This document shows positions 11,047 through 23,900 of a stretch of 64,000 nucleotides of DNA, piece after piece. The notes beneath the pieces are model-generated. The model saw only the letters and a list, made by a program, of their open reading frames with translations, did no database searches and was not told where the DNA came from. The position numbers and the translations under genes were made by a program. The stretch covers positions 124,001 through 188,000 of the forward strand of contig BQMF02000045.1 in the NCBI GenBank assembly GCA_027922465.2. The letters run 5' to 3'. This DNA comes from Turritopsis dohrnii (taxonomy: Eukaryota; Cnidaria; Hydrozoa; Anthoathecata; Oceaniidae). The first letter of the stretch is position 1. Each line of letters begins with the position of its first letter.

Positions 11047-13158
11047 ATGATTGAGCTATTCTGGAAGATAACGTCTTGAGGAAGACATGCCAATGCGTCA
11101 CGTTCAAGTTATTTTTTCCAGTGCGTTGGAATGTCTTCCAGTAAGCTTGTAGTAAGTTTGCTTAATTGTGACTCAGTGAACTGTGATTCTGAAGAAATAC
11201 ATATACCAACTGAAAAAGAAATTTAAATTCCGGCAATCACAATCTCATTCTAAAGACCTCTTGTCTTTTTTTGTCGCCAGTATGTCGCAAAGACTCTGGG
11301 AGCGAAGTTGCAGTTTTAAACAGAGTTTTAAAATGTGTGTATATTTTGAAATTAAAGCAAAAAATTAGGAAAATTTCTTCACTAGCAATTACGAGTTTAC
11401 AATGTTGCCCTTATTAGTAACGTATGTATTTATGACAACTGTTTCAATTTGTTAATGGACCTGGAATGAACACTTGATCTGTAGCAATTGCTGATAAGCG
11501 AAGTAAACAAAATGATTTGTTCTCCCATATAGAGATTCCAACTTTAATTTTCAAAGAAACAATACGGAATTTAAAGACAATTTTTGTGTTTCGTAGGCTC
11601 AACCGTATAACAGTTCAGTTTTCCAAGGTCAAGCTTTCGATGTTCAAACTTACATTTAAGTGAAAAGTGAATGAATATATAAGCAGATAATGCCACTATT
11701 TCTGCTGATCCAACCAAAAGACCTTTTTCTTAATTTGGCAGTTTCCAGTTGACAGTCTGACGGTCATCTCACTTGGACAGCTAGTTGTCAATTCATTTGT
11801 TTTTTGAAACTTATATATTCGTTTATTTACTTTAAAAATCTCTTTTTTAAGTCACCCATAGAAGTAGCTATATTTGAAAATTGTCATTACATCTTTAGTT
11901 CCAAAAGTTTTTTTTGAATTTTTTGAATTTTGACGAATCTAGCACCAGTGGTTTCCCAAAACGATGCATTATACAAACAGCAGATAATTAAGAAACAAGC
12001 TAATAAGATCAAGTACCCTGGGTTGTATATTTTTGTGGTGACATCATTTGTTTAATTCCAGAGCAAATTTCCCATATGTCTGAACTTTCACATTATTTCC
12101 CCGCTGCTAATTTGGGAAGAGGAAAAAGTCTAGAAATACTAGCTTGAGAGTTAAGAAAAAGTCACAATCAGTTTTTACATGTGAAGCCATCTTTAAAAGA
12201 AAGGGAAATTTTTTAGTTAGACGGAAAGAAGAAATCTAAAAATGCGGAAGCAAACAACAACTAACCAATCAAAGACGAGAGATAAGTGTAGTTCATAAAT
12301 AAATTCAGTGAAATTAGATTAAACTATATACGATAACGATTAGATAAAACAATACCAAGAATACATAATTAGAACTATCTACAAAAACTCCTAAGAATTC
12401 ACATTTGAAAATATCGTCATGTTTTACAAGAAAGAAACGAATCATTCGAAACGCGTGCTTTCTGAAATGGATTATGTTTTTTATCAATGCAAGAATGCAA
12501 GCTGAAAACAATGTAAATATACTTTCTCTGAGTTTCGGTAGCATTAAAATCGAATATATACTAGTAGCACTGAAGTTGGACTGTTTCCAATTCACTAAGT
12601 TACTAAAAAATTTCCTATGAAAACAATTTTTGGATTTTTCGTAAGGCTAATTTTTTTTACATGTCATTTGCCACGCAACATCACGTAAACAAACCGAATA
12701 TAGCTTAAACTAAAGATAACAATGCAACATCACCCTAACACTCCACCATTTCCTTCTTCTAACATGGTACACCAGGAGCGTGAACACCATTTTCATTTAT
12801 TAGTAAAAAGTTTAAATAAACCACACATCAAAAATACACTTTAACGATCTTCTAAAAGATCATAAACGTTTTTGGTTATTCAAGATGTAACACCAAGTAA
12901 GGATTATCAAACAGCAGTTCGTTCGCCGTCAATTTCGTCAAAAAAGGTAAGTGAAACAGTACTTCTTCTTCGTGCTGAAAATAAATAAATAAATAAATAA
13001 ATAAATAAATCCAGAAGATTGCATTAGTTACAGTATACTCCCCCATTAACTAAGACTGAAAAAGGACAATCTTTCCCACGAATGTCCCCAGTTGTTTTTG
13101 AGGAAGCATTGAGAACATTTTCTACTTGTTTGAAGAAAACCCGATTCCTTCTTTCCTA
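11047..13158. other. Intergenic region, upstream flank of the coiled-coil gene
   Basis: The first few hundred bases (to about 11400) should hold the 5' UTR and promoter of the coiled-coil gene. The rest is AT-rich and contains no open frame I would call coding. An (AAAT)n run lies at about 12979-13011. Confidence 0.4.
12979..13011. repeat. (AAAT)n microsatellite
   Basis: About eight tandem AAAT units in intergenic DNA. Confidence 0.9.
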
Positions 13159-13553
13159 GGGGCTGTTCATATGGAGGTGAGCTGGCCCGGTTAACCGGGC
13201 TGGCTCACTTGAATGAGATGAAATTCACCCAGCGTTCATATGGCATTTCTCATCCCACTTAACCGGGCTAGAGAATGTTTTTTAAATCACGTAAACAATA
13301 ATTCGAATTTCGACGCGCGCGCACTTGTCTAAAATCTATCCCACTAAGCCGGGCTGGTCTGTTCATATGAACAAATTTCATCTCACCTAGGTGAGATCCC
13401 GGTCAAATGAAATGAGATCTCGCTTAAGTGAGCCAGCCCGCTTCTCATGTGAACACAATTTATTTTTATAAAGATTTCTTAATAACAGTGAGATCTCTGC
13501 TAAGTGAGCTAGCCCGGCTAACCGGGCCAGCTCACCTCCATATGAACAGCCCC
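13159..13553. mobile_element. 395-bp inverted-repeat element, copy 1
   Basis: The left end is GGGGCTGTTCATATGGAGGT and the right end is its exact reverse complement; the inverted match runs on through GAGCTGGCCCGGTTAACCGG. The flanks are CTA and TTA, close to a 3-bp TAA/TTA target duplication of the PIF/Harbinger kind. The interior repeats the palindromic terms GTGAG/CTCAC, GCCCGG and TTCATATGAAC. A second copy of exactly the same length lies at 54673-55067 and differs at roughly ten positions. There is no coding capacity. Confidence 0.9.
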
Positions 13554-13578
13554 TTAGTCACCCCTTCTTCCCGTAAAA

Positions 13579-13887
13579 TCATAATGAACATAATGAACTG
13601 TTATAAACTGAGGGTTGCACTATGATAATGTCATCAGAACTATAACAATTGGAAAATGATCTGGGAACGAGCAGCTGTTTATTATTAACAAAGCGTTCAA
13701 ACAAAGTAAAAAAATGATTGGCTCTCTCGTGAAGATTACTCCCCAAAACAAACTGCTGACACACCTTTTTCTCGACATTTTCATTATCTTTAACGAGAGA
13801 TTTTACAAAATCGGGATAAAGTCGTTTTTTTAAAAACAAGTACAATAATGTTCTCAGTGCTTCTTCAAAGATATCAATTCTTCCCAT
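13579..13887 (-). CDS. Possible small ORF, 102 codons, unrecognised
   Basis: An uninterrupted minus-strand frame starting MGRIDIFEEALRTLLYLFLK and ending in SLCSL. Composition looks protein-like (alternating hydrophobic and charged residues, KKVCQQFV, NHFFTLFERF), but no family is recognised. It lies just downstream of the dynein-like gene and next to the 395-bp element. The dynein frame does not splice into it in phase and ends earlier at 14938, so it is treated as separate. It could be an isolated exon or a chance frame. Confidence 0.25.
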   Translation of the reverse strand: MGRIDIFEEALRTLLYLFLKKRLYPDFVKSLVKDNENVEKKVCQQFVLGSNLHERANHFFTLFERFVNNKQLLVPRSFSNCYSSDDIIIVQPSVYNSSLCSL

Positions 13888-14659
13888 TTTACCAAGAAAT
13901 ATTTTAGAAATATTTTATTCATGATCATTCTTTGTTTACAGTTTCTCTTCTGCACTCCTGACATAAAAAGTCTTACAGAAACAACAAGGAATAGTAAGTT
14001 AACCATGCGAGCAGACTGACCGAGGTTGAAAAGAGATCAGAGATGAAAATATATTTTTGATGGCTAAGTTTATTTGGTATTCTATCAAAGCACTGGATCC
14101 AGAAAATGCAGATGTCGAATTTCTGTCGAAACACCTTGTCAGCAAGGATGACCTTTTTGATTTAATTGTTCTTAGATTTTAACTGTCAACAGTTTCGTGT
14201 TATGGAGTTTGAAATAACTGTAACTGAGATTGATTTCACAGACGTCACGATGACGTCATAGATTTCACCTCAGATTACTCTTGTCGTCAAAAGTGTCGAC
14301 GTCTATCAAGCAAACTGTTTCCATCAAATACGTCATGAAACTATTTATGAAACAATTACATTGCTTGAACCTTTCGAAAAAGAAAAGTTTTTGGAATTTT
14401 TCAAATTTTGACCTTAACTTTGAGTGGAAGATATCTATAGTAAACAGATTTCATTGTTGGCTATCTTAGTTACCTTGATAGAAATAGAACCCAGCCTAAA
14501 TTTTCTAACAAGATTTTAACATGGCGCCTTAACAAGACTTCAGGAAAGATAAAAGTAATTTTATCAAATTGTCTCCTGACAAAGAGAAATCGAAATGTTG
14601 CTATTTCTGACCAAATACATCTGTTTTAACTACCAACGTTGTTTTATAATATACATATG

Positions 14660-14724
14660 ATCCAAATATTCGCAAGATGTGGATCAGCCTTTGAATATTC
14701 GCAAGATGTGAATCAGCCTTTGAA
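14660..14724. repeat. Two tandem copies of a 33-bp unit
   Basis: The unit AATATTCGCAAGATGTGGAT plus CAGCCTTTG is repeated once, with a single G/A difference (GTGGATC versus GTGAATC). Confidence 0.85.
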
Positions 14725-14776
14725 AGTCAAGATATGACTCAGGTGTTTTACTACTTCAACAATCCAAACGACGCCT

Positions 14777-14902
14777 CACCCGGTGGCTAAATGTGTTGAA
14801 AAATCACTGCGAAGGAGTACATTTCTATAGAAAAATGCACATTATTTCAATAAAAAGTGCTCTTCATCGGAGTGGATTTGACGATTTTACCCACTGGGTA
14901 AA
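14777..14902. mobile_element. Short inverted-repeat element, ACCCAGTGGG family, copy 1
   Basis: The left end contains CACCCGGTGGCTAAAT and the right end TTTACCCACTGGGTAAAT. The interior has TCACTGCGAAGGAGTAC and AAGTGCTCTTCATCGGAGTG, phrases shared with the copies in introns at about 17691, 31085 and 44180. Non-coding, about 125 bp, 36 bp beyond the stop codon of the dynein-like gene and so probably in its 3' UTR or flank. Confidence 0.65.
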
Positions 14903-14937
14903 TGTTCGAGCGACTTAAGTAGTCTGGATTATTTCAC

Positions 14938-14973
14938 TTAATACACATTGTCTGACAACTTATTCACCAGTCT
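14938..14973 (-). CDS. Dynein-like gene: last coding exon
   Basis: After a good acceptor (CTCTTTTACAG) the frame reads RLVNKLSDNVY and stops, directly after CPVYWKQ of the preceding exon, in phase 0. Conventional heavy chains continue about 25-30 residues further (to a Trp-containing end), so this C-terminus is slightly shortened. Confidence 0.6.
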   Translation of the reverse strand, partial: RLVNKLSDNVY

Positions 14974-17900
14974 CTGTAAAAGAGAAATCGCCTTTCAGTA
15001 TTTACGAACAAGAACGAAATGATCGACCCACAATACATGACATCATACTTCAAAAACACTCAGCTCCTCCGATAAAACACAAACGAAACACTCACCTGCT
15101 TCCAGTAAACTGGACAATGGTATTTCAATTCAGTTTCTTCTCGGATGGTATCAGCCCAAATGTAAACCGATGGCATTTGCTTGGTTTCTTCGATATGATC
15201 ACTAAGCAACAAAACAGTCATTCCATCATTGAAAACCAAACTCCTATGGTCAAGCGGCCTCACTATTTATTCCGTTGTCCCGTTGTATTCGCTCCTAAGC
15301 TTCCCCTTTGGTGAATTTCAGAAAAATTTTTAGAAGATATAAGATAGTTTTCTTAATATTGATCGTTTGGTCTTAACGAAACTTTTAAAGCATGGAGGCT
15401 GTTTTGTTTTTTAACAAAAACATTGGCAAAAATACCAACTATCCCAGTAACGCGTTCACATTTCTGTTTTTCTTCAGCATGGAAGTTGGAGAATATTTTT
15501 TTTACCTGTACTTATCAATGTAATATTCTCCATCGAAAACTAGAGAAGCACCACACAAATGTAGACTACTTGTAGCAAGGATCGGCCTCGATGTACAAAC
15601 TCTTTCGATGCTGCATTGAGATATATTATTGGGATCAGCGAGACAGCATTTCAAGCAAATCTAAAAGTGAACCAGAGAGTTGATTCAACTTGAAAGAACT
15701 TTCTAGAATGTCACGTTCTACGTATGAAAAGCAGAAATATATAATCCTTATTTTCATGAGTCATAGTTTTGAAATGTTATGTTGAGTTTGGAAAACAACC
15801 GGAACAATCTTGTAAATAAATGAGTAAATGAATAAATCAAAGTTTTTCGCCTTTTCAAAATGTTAACTTGACTTCGCAAGTACGATGAAAAACCATGACC
15901 CATTCACACTTCATGAACTGTTCAGTATTTTCTTGGTCCTTAAAATGAACACTTTTTTATTCAAAGTTTCGTGGTTTTTGAAAGTTGAGACGATAGTAGC
16001 CTTCATATGAACTAACGTTTTGCAGGATACCCACAGCCATATGACCTACCTGTTCTAAGGAGATGTTACTCTCGGCTGATTTTATCTGCTTCAAAGTATG
16101 CACCAACGACAGAACATTAGAGAATACACCGATGTCCAAATGTTTGACGTCATCCAGAAGGGTTACGTAAAAGTACGCATGCGCTTCTTGGCGCAATTCA
16201 GCATGAATTCTGCAGCATTTGTTCATATCTAAAACAAACGTTTCCGTGCAGAAATCATGAGAAAGTTATTTAGAAGTTAGTGGAGTCATTTACTATTTAT
16301 AGAAAACAGGTTCTTGAGTTTTACTATGGTTACCATGGTAACTATAACTCGTTGTAACTAATGCGTTCGATTCTTGCGTTTTAAAAAAGTAAATATCATA
16401 ACTGGTCCACTAAAGGCCGATCTCCACTTGTGTGTACGTACGTTGTACGTACGTACGAACGTCCACTCGGCGCCGCGCGGCCAATTTAAATCTCCAGTTA
16501 ATAAACAAACTCGTGGTGTTGAGCATTTGTTGAAGATGAGTAAAATATTATTAAGGATTAAAAAGATATGTGGGTACCTTCGAGCCAGGATCGAATTGGT
16601 ACAAGACTTTGAAGAGTTTTTTTACGTAACCAACAAGGAGGAGTTATATTCATGGATAAGGCTTTCGCTTCTTCTAAATAATCAGCGGGAATAGCGATTT
16701 CTCCACCGCTGATGTTTGAATCAATCATTTGAAGAGCTTCTTTAGCTTTTCTCAGTATACTGTTGAGTTGCTGGCAGTTCTAGAAGAAGGTTTATACTTT
16801 GTTATCTTAACACTCGTTTAGTTACTAGGCCTGACAGAATGACATAAATGGTGATGTGAGAGAGCTCCATGGGCTCCACCGGTTTAAAAGTAATCCTTTC
16901 AATAGCGGCTTACAAGTAAGAGAATATGACACTGTCTCTTTTATGTGATAACATTTAATAATATTCTACTTTTCTTTTAATTTGAAAGAACGAGGAATAT
17001 TGTCGTAAAAGATTTTCACAACAACCTAGCGATGACCGGAAATGACCGTGACGTCAACCCTCTAATATCTACATGACGTTTCTACTGGCAACCACGTCTG
17101 AGATACGTAAACAAACATGGTCGAATAAATCCAAAGAAGATGAAACTTACAAAGAGAATGAGGTTTTGGATCAGATGCATTCCATTGCTTTGACTATATT
17201 CAATTTCCGCTAGTTGAATAAGCTCAGGTAAATGTTCTTTGCACGTTAAAACACTCTGGTGTAATTCCTTCGTGTCGATGTTCAAATTCGAAATGGCTTG
17301 TTGGCATCCAACACTCAAGTTTAGAAACACATTTCTGATTTTCGCCAAAAATTCATTGGATCTAAAAAAAAGAAAGATGCTCCGTTATGATTCCACAAAC
17401 AACATATTCGTAAATGCTTTGCGAAAGACGTGTCTCGTTTGTTCATATTTCATTAACATAGTTTTGACTGCAAACAGAAAGTGCAATGAACTTAATGGAA
17501 ATTTAATCGTAGACCTGCACAAATCTGGTGAACTAAAAGCTGAATGGATGAAGGAATGAATGAATGACAATCATCGCTGTCAGAATACTGGCAAACGGAG
17601 TGGAAATCTTACAAATTATCTTCTTTGAATTTACCCACTGCTATATCTATCACACAAGCTAAAAATTTCTAACTAGGGAAAAAAAAATTGCTTCCCAGTA
17701 GACAAATATGTTGCATAATCACCACGAAGGAGTATCTTTCAATAGCAATATAAACACTATTCCAATGATAATGCTCTTCGCCGCAGTGACTTTTTGACGA
17801 TTTTGCTAACTGGGTTACGTTGAATCACGCAGAACATGTTTCAAGCAATTTTCTACCTTTCAATGTTGCGCTCTCTTCTCAAACTTAACTTCAAGCAAGC

Positions 17901-20900
17901 TGATTCATCCTTCATGTTGACTGACAGCCTCTCTTGCATGTTGACAGACAGTCTCTCTTTCAACCACATCAGATAATTATATGGTTTGATATTAGCTGGA
18001 GGGACTGGTATCGACATTCCACTGATGGAAATTGAGGGAGCTTGTTCCAAGGTTGTCTTCAAGACAATCTCGATGAGGACAGCTTCAAAATTGATGAATG
18101 CGAAGTCAGTGAACTTGCTGCCATAAGTGTTCTGTGGAAGAGAAATTTCTAGTTTCTAATACTTTCTAATACATATTATCTCTCATCAAATTTATATTAT
18201 TAGACAACACTTTACCTCGCTTAAAAATTCTTGGAACTCCTGAAAGAGAGCTTGATCGAAACATCTTTTTTTGTCAATCAGATTACTGACAACCCAGTAA
18301 AGTGCACTGTGCAAATCCTTTACCGTCACACATGGCAGGTGCTGGCTTTGGTACGTGTCAGAAGACATGAGATAAGCATGCAACACACACAAGCAAAAAA
18401 CAAGCGTGCGGACTTGAAGGGATCGCGTCTCTATCTGTTTCCAGATGTTGTCGGAGACATTCTGTAAGTAAAAAAAAGATTCGTATAGTCGTTAGGAGTC
18501 ATCTATAAACAGTTTTCTATTGGCTGTTCTCTAGCTATCGAAAGAAAGAACGAAAACAGAAGAAACAAAATGCTAGCGATTGGCGACTGTAACTGGTGAC
18601 GGATAAAAGTTTCGATTCAATGGTGACGTCAATACTAATGAAAGGTGTTGATCATGATTGCTGAATATTGAACAATATAGCTCGTTATTTTTCCATTTTA
18701 GCGCGTCGTGTTTTGGGTCACGGCAAATTGCATGGCACGTTTTTTTTTGTCATCTTTGTTTCTCGAAAGTGAAGTTTTCATTCTTTATACAGAAAGGTGA
18801 TCGTCCCTTGCACCCAATCCTTTACAATAACATAATGGGGGTTTTTCAACATTGTTTCGAATTTCGACGATTCTAGACTCACCTTTGATTCCTGTTCTTC
18901 TTTCAAAGCTAATGAATACCTTATTATTAGAATACCATGCAGAAGCCAATGAAATTAAGCAAAGGCCGTTGAAAAACGTTCGAATACCATGCAGAAGCCA
19001 ATGAAATTAAGCAAAGGACGTTCACAAAAACTGAGTTTAAGTTATCGTAGTGATTGATTCAAAAGAAGAATGTCTGCTGTAACAGGAAGACTACTGGATA
19101 CATGGTCATGATGTTGTCACCATTTACATGGTATATAATAATTCAAATCGTCCGACATAATAAAAAAAAAACAACATTCTTAAACAGCATTCTTGCGCCT
19201 ACTGTTGTAAATTTGTGTAAGAAAACAAGAAGAAGATAATATCATGATAAGATACTGCCAAAAATCAATGGATGATAAAATTATGAAAAAAGAAACAATT
19301 TTCAAAAACATGTTACATTTTACCTGGAGTGATGTCACCATGTTATTTGTGAATATTTCAAACCACGACAGATCATCCTGTGCGTCATCCTCAACAATAC
19401 CTGACAGGGTGAAATGATGACACAGCTGCAACATGGGCTGGCGCAGGTTATCGCAGTTATTCGTAATGAAAAATATACGCCAATTCGAAGCTAAGGAGGA
19501 TTGATGCAAATTATTTATTTATTGTTTTTATGCATGTGACGGCTTATTGGTAATGGGATATTGGGAAAGTAAAGACCCTCTCTGGTCTGCAATCACCTTA
19601 AGGACTAAAATACAATTTTATTTGGGTTTTACAACACCAGGTAAAAAGAAAACTTCAAAAAACTGGATTATCTATAAACCCTATGGCACAACTTCTTAGA
19701 AATTTTTTCACCTCATTGAGAATAAGGTGATAATACTACCTTGCTTTTGGTGTTGCAATCTTTCCAGTCGATTGTATAACCGCTCCACAATGTCACGATG
19801 TACCAGGTGCAAATCTTCAATAATTAAGTAATCATCGTTTTGAACAATCGAGGTTATGACATCGTTGAAAGTCTCATCGTATTTACTAGTGATACGCTTG
19901 TGTTCCAGCCGGATGGAATTACGCTGAGCGGGAAAGAACGGAACAAATTACTATTGGACTAACAACAAGTATATGGGTGGACAGATGTTTACAAGCAAAC
20001 AAACGTTTTGAGAAAAAAACAATGATAAAAGTGATGATAAAAAGTTCAAAATATTCTGAGGCTATTGTGACGTCAGCTAATGGAATCAGTAACATAAATG
20101 ATCGGCGATAAGTCAATGATGAAACGTGTTTTTCCATTATTTGCAGTTGGTTTGGAGGTTCACAATGCAGTGTGATGACTTCGTTCATTCAAGCGACTGA
20201 GCGAACAACTTTTTCATTGGGTCAATAGACCTTTTCATGAATTACGTCATTACAAACATCGCCTCGTTTCTAAGTTTATGAATAATTACGTGCTTAACCT
20301 GAATAAAAGGAATTTCGTGGAAGATGTTTCCCTAAAGTGTCATTTCTCTTTGTAAATGGCGCATTGATAACGTCAACAATATTCAGTTTGAAAACGAGAC
20401 GTTGTTTGTAGTGACGCAATTCATGAAAAGGTCTCGTCGGCCAATCAAAAATCGACCGACCACATTCGCGACCAAAGCGAATGAACTGGAAACCAGCCTT
20501 GACACCATAGACGAAGAAGTGCGGTCAGTGGCCACAAAAAGTCACACACACAAAACAGTAAGTAAGTAGTAAGGCTCACTTGTGCTAACTGTTTTACAAT
20601 ATCAACACCATCATATCTGTCCGTGTCATTCACGATCAAAACCGGTCTTTTCCGATCAAGCAAGGATATCACATCAATCGGGTCTCCACTTTTAAACCCG
20701 ATAACTTCTTGGTTACTTTCCACAGTCCAGTCTTTTACTGCATGATACAAACGGTCCGGCCGCACACTCTTCAGCAAAAGTAAAGATAAGTACCGCCAAT
20801 CTTCTGGAGGCGTTTGGCCATGACAAGGAAGGAGAGACTTTTCAGGGCATGGCTTTTCGTACCATGACTTTAACATTTCCGCTTCGCACGATATCGTGTT

Positions 20901-23900
20901 GAATGCCTGTTTGAGTGACGGACACATGTCCAGCAAGCTGGTTAAACGAATATACTGTTTATGAGGAAGCCATGACAGTTTCTTCAACTCTTCATTTCGC
21001 TTGCTGGTTAATTCACCTTCACCTTAAATAAGTAAATAAATAAACAAATAAACAAATAAATAAATAAATAAATAACATACGAGATTAGACAGTGGTTACC
21101 AAGCGACAAGATCAAACAAGAAAGTACATCCGGATTAACACAAGCCTTTACGTTGGTTGAAAAATATCGTACGAAAAAAAACCCCAAAACTTTCACACAT
21201 CGTTGGAAATCGTGAAAATTGATTCGAATTTTGTTGACGTTGCAAAACTTTGAAAAATTAAATGGCTGTTATGTTTTGGTAATATTTTTCTTGAAGCGAA
21301 CAGATAGATAGAAAGTCTAGAGATCACTCCCTGAAGTTGAATTTACACATCAGAAAATGTTTTGGAGAGACAGAATCGAAAAACAAATCCTTTATGGAGG
21401 ATAGAGGAAATCTATAAACACTTCGGAACAAAATGTTGTGTTTTCGTGCTCACTGATTAAGTTTCTGAAATAATGATTGGTTCTTGATATCACGTGGGGT
21501 ATTTGTCCACGGAAAACTTGACCCAACACGGAAAAAAAAAGTTCAATCATTTCAACTTAAACCTTTTTCTGAGTATAAACGCAACAAATAAATTTAAACA
21601 CTCTGTGCATGCGCATCGCAGAAGGATTTCCTATCCGTAACAAATTTCCTGGAGTGTAGATTCAACTTTAGGGTTTGATCTTTTTTTTAGTTTCGTTCGA
21701 AATCTGATATATTTGCATTAAGCAAGTAACCAAAATAATGACAACTTGACAATGTAACTCAGTTACGAAAAGCTTCGTGCTAGATTTTATGAAATATATC
21801 TGTGTTTTTAAATTTATTTAAACAAAATAATGAATCATGTTTCACATAATGTGGACCAGGAGGAACATTGAAATCTAAAAGGATGCTTCTTAGTGTAACA
21901 CTGGATTAATATTTTTCACATAATCAGGGATATGAAACTTCTTCTGCTATCATATTTCACTGGATTGATAAAGTCTGTGCTATGTTGACACGACTTTGAA
22001 ATTGTTAGTCCTTACACCAACAATTTTGCACCTTGCCTACTCCAGCTTTAAAAAGAGAGGCATCCAAGTAAAAGTACTAGGTAGGACGGGCAAGGATATT
22101 TGAGTTCTGATTTGGTTACTGTTTTGCAAAGAGTCAACTTGAGGAAAAAAACGACGACTTAGTTCAGTAATTATAAAGGTTTTGCCTAATATGACTTGAA
22201 ATATTTTTGTTTTTATAGATAAAATTGACAATCCATTTTCCACATATCAAATTATGGTTTTCAAAGTCATTTGAACAGTGAAACTTTGAAATAATCGGAA
22301 TTGATATCGTATGCAAACACTTACATTCTTGAGAAATGAATGCATGCATGAATTGTTTGCTGGTAGGTTTTCCTTGGAAGGCTTTCATGAGCATCATATC
22401 AATGAATACAAAAACCTCATAATCTCTACCTGATAACATCCTAAAAAAGTAACAGCCACGAGTCAACTGATAGTAGTGGTTGCGTGGAAAAAAACTATCC
22501 GTAGTGAGTGGGCGGAAAAAAATTGTTCGTAGAGAGTGGGCGGAAACATTTTGTTCGTAGAGAGTGGGCGGAAAGATTGTTCTTAGTGAGTGGGCGGAAA
22601 GAATTGTTCGTAGTGCTTGGATGGAAAAAATGTTCATAATGAGTGGAAAAAATCATCCATATACCTTCTCATGTAGCTTAAGTATGCAGTCTGAAAATCT
22701 TTGAATACCATATCAAATAAGGATTCATCAATTGGCTTTAACTCCAGATCTGTTTCCACGGTCAATGTTAAAAGATCTTCACCTGTTGATAAAAATATAA
22801 ACATTGGAAAGCATGCGTGAAAATAATAAAATCTCTTCAACAGTTTGTATCCGATTGGACAGAATGAGGAATGAGGAGGTTCATACAAAGTGAGAAACAG
22901 ACGATGAGAAGAACAAATCATGTTAGGAGTCTTTGTGAGGAGAATGATTCGAGAAGTAAAGGGGAGCAAAGGAGCAGACAGTGTGTGTGGACAGTGTGAG
23001 ATAGATACCTAAGCAGCAAAACCGAACAGGTGAAAGCTTGAAATAGTTCGAAAGCACATGAGGAGGTCTCATTAATATAAACAGATTCAAAAAGGTTTGC
23101 AGCACGTCTATTCGTTGTTCGAAAGTCAAGTCAAGACATCTTCAGATATATCACCACAACACAAGACATGGAAGAAACGTTACTACTCACCATGTCGAGG
23201 GTTGTCATCGAGTGGGTATACAAATTCTTCCATGAACTGCTCAACTTCGGCTTGTTCACAAATCTTTCGGAAACTCCTTTCAATCATGTCAACAAAATCT
23301 CCATGGCAACATTGATAGGCGGAGTTCATGTGTTTAGCACTGTTCATGATGTCGAAGAGAACAGTAAAGGGTTGTATGCGATGATCGTTCTTTGTGAAGA
23401 GATTCAATACATTTTCCAACTGTGTTGACATATCTCCCAATGAACGGCAAACCTATATAGAAGTATTAACCTATATAGAAATATTAAAGGATATCCGAAT
23501 GATATTATTGAATAAGTGCATAAATCTTATAATGGAAAATTTCTGTCTTCACTCCCTTAATTTTGACACAATTATAAAAAAAATCATCTTCGTTAGCACT
23601 CAAATGAACGTCCTTGAGGCAACGTTAAAACGTCCCTTAACTTTACCTGATTTCTTTTCTCAGTTAACGTCGTAAGAACTGCTGTATCTAACCATAACTT
23701 CTTCTCCGCTGACTTATCTTGAATCTCCATCATAATACATTCATCCACCTCCCTCAGTTTTTTCATGGCAGTGAAACATTTGTAATACAGCTCCTGCTTC
23801 AATCTCCACAATTCTGGTTGCAAACAACGGAACGCAGTATGTTTGATGTCAGTAGCAACAACATCAGAATTCGGTGCAAAGTTTATCACTTCGCAAATAG

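Larger units (their letters stand above)
13888..14937. other. 3' flank of the dynein-like gene
   Basis: No coding exon supported. It should contain the 3' UTR of the dynein-like gene, and holds a tandem duplication near 14660-14724 and a short inverted-repeat element at about 14777-14902. Confidence 0.4.

Noticed and set aside
12314..12620. Overlapping 71- and 93-codon frames on opposite strands
   Set aside because: AT-rich, low-information translations with no splice context or family resemblance.
13579..13887. The 102-codon frame as the last exon of the dynein-like gene
   Set aside because: The phase from CPVYWKQ does not fit, and a better acceptor at 14974 gives a short in-phase final exon.
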